This document shows positions 63,841-64,000 of a stretch of DNA of 64,000 bases, in pieces. Each line of letters begins with the position of its first letter. Position 1 is the stretch's first letter. Made by a program: the position numbers and the translations under genes. Origin of the DNA: Antarcticimicrobium sp. (GTDB lineage Bacteria; Pseudomonadota; Alphaproteobacteria; Rhodobacterales; Rhodobacteraceae); contig NZ_JARGPK010000008.1 in the NCBI RefSeq assembly GCF_029212575.1, positions 1-64,000 of the forward strand. The letters run 5' to 3'. Below the pieces are notes generated by a model. The model was given only the letters and a program-made list of their open reading frames with translations, made no database searches and was not told the origin of the DNA.

Positions 63841-64000
63841 TTGCCCTATTTTCGAGCCCTTTTCGTCTGTCTTGCGGTTCTTGTCGGCTCCGGTCCCGGA
63901 TTGGCGCAGGAGACCCGCGTGGCCTTCGGGACATCGCCCGCGGACCCGAGCCAGCCGGTCGAGGTGACCGCCGACAGCCTGAACGTGAACCAGACCGATG
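63841..64000 (+). CDS. lptA: LPS transport periplasmic protein LptA (partial)
   Basis: The 5' 53 codons of a gene cut by the window end. It begins at TTG (63841), 11 bases after a GGAG, and encodes a signal peptide (LPYFRALFVCLAVLVGSGPGLA-Q, quoted up to the cleavage) followed by PVEVTADSLNVNQTD, the opening of the LptA/OstA domain, which bridges LPS across the periplasm. Identification rests on this short stretch and on the kdsD-lptC context. Confidence 0.75.
   Translation, partial: MPYFRALFVCLAVLVGSGPGLAQETRVAFGTSPADPSQPVEVTADSLNVNQTD

Noticed and set aside
1-64000. tRNA, rRNA, CRISPR, insertion sequence or prophage
   Set aside because: No regularly spaced repeats, transposase or phage motifs, or tRNA-like cloverleaf was found by eye; a tRNA or IS search program would settle it.

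Overview
The window is a GC-rich (roughly 65% G+C) bacterial chromosome segment, almost wall-to-wall coding, with many short overlaps between neighbouring genes. The gene set points to an alphaproteobacterium of the Rhodobacteraceae, most likely the Roseobacter group (Ruegeria-like). Pointers are the TRAP and Liv transporters beside box-pathway benzoate genes, petABC next to a Lon-related protease, a coupled hdaH-like/xseB/ispA/dxs block, FnrL-like boxes, and the familiar GAGAAGAAG-type intergenic repeat. I saw no rRNA, tRNA, CRISPR array, insertion sequence or prophage. Assignments come from reading motifs by eye; no database search was run.

Positions 1-8500 (minus strand) are an aromatic-acid region: boxC, a DUF309 protein, an alpha/beta hydrolase, benzoate-CoA ligase and a DctPQM TRAP transporter. 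All three promoter regions carry AT-rich TGCA-N6-TGC(A/C/T)-type repeats like those bound by the BzdR/BoxR repressors, so uptake, activation and ring cleavage are probably one regulon. Positions 8521-16004 hold a complete branched-chain-type ABC transporter (livHMGF, livK) with an acyl-CoA synthetase inside the operon, and a divergent TetR regulator with a perfect palindromic operator between them.

Positions 16074-24828 are respiratory: an exported DsrE-like protein, a DUF5368-like membrane protein, a Tat-exported sulfide:quinone reductase, then cytochrome bd oxidase (cydA, cydB and an unlisted 39-residue cydX) and its maturation exporter cydDC. FNR-type boxes precede both sqr and cydA. Positions 24942-35037 are mostly housekeeping: isoprenoid precursor synthesis (ispA, dxs), xseB, queG, an ExoD protein, a methyltransferase and an orphan HyuA-like protein. 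Positions 35098-41251 carry the cytochrome bc1 complex (petABC) and a Lon-related protease with a Usp-like partner, also behind an FNR-like site.

Positions 41340-51545 include a GST, a PaiB-like protein, thiamine import (thiBPQ under a TPP riboswitch), aroC, an AEC carrier, malonyl-CoA synthetase, an EamA exporter and cobO. Positions 51598-59211 are a polyamine utilisation locus: class III aminotransferase and GntR regulator on one strand, potFGHI plus a PuuB-like oxidase on the other, with TTGATCAA-type palindromes in front of both arms. Positions 59290-64000 hold UDP-glucose dehydrogenase, a phosphotransferase, a short RNase D, and the start of the LPS block kdsD-lptC-lptA, which runs off the window.
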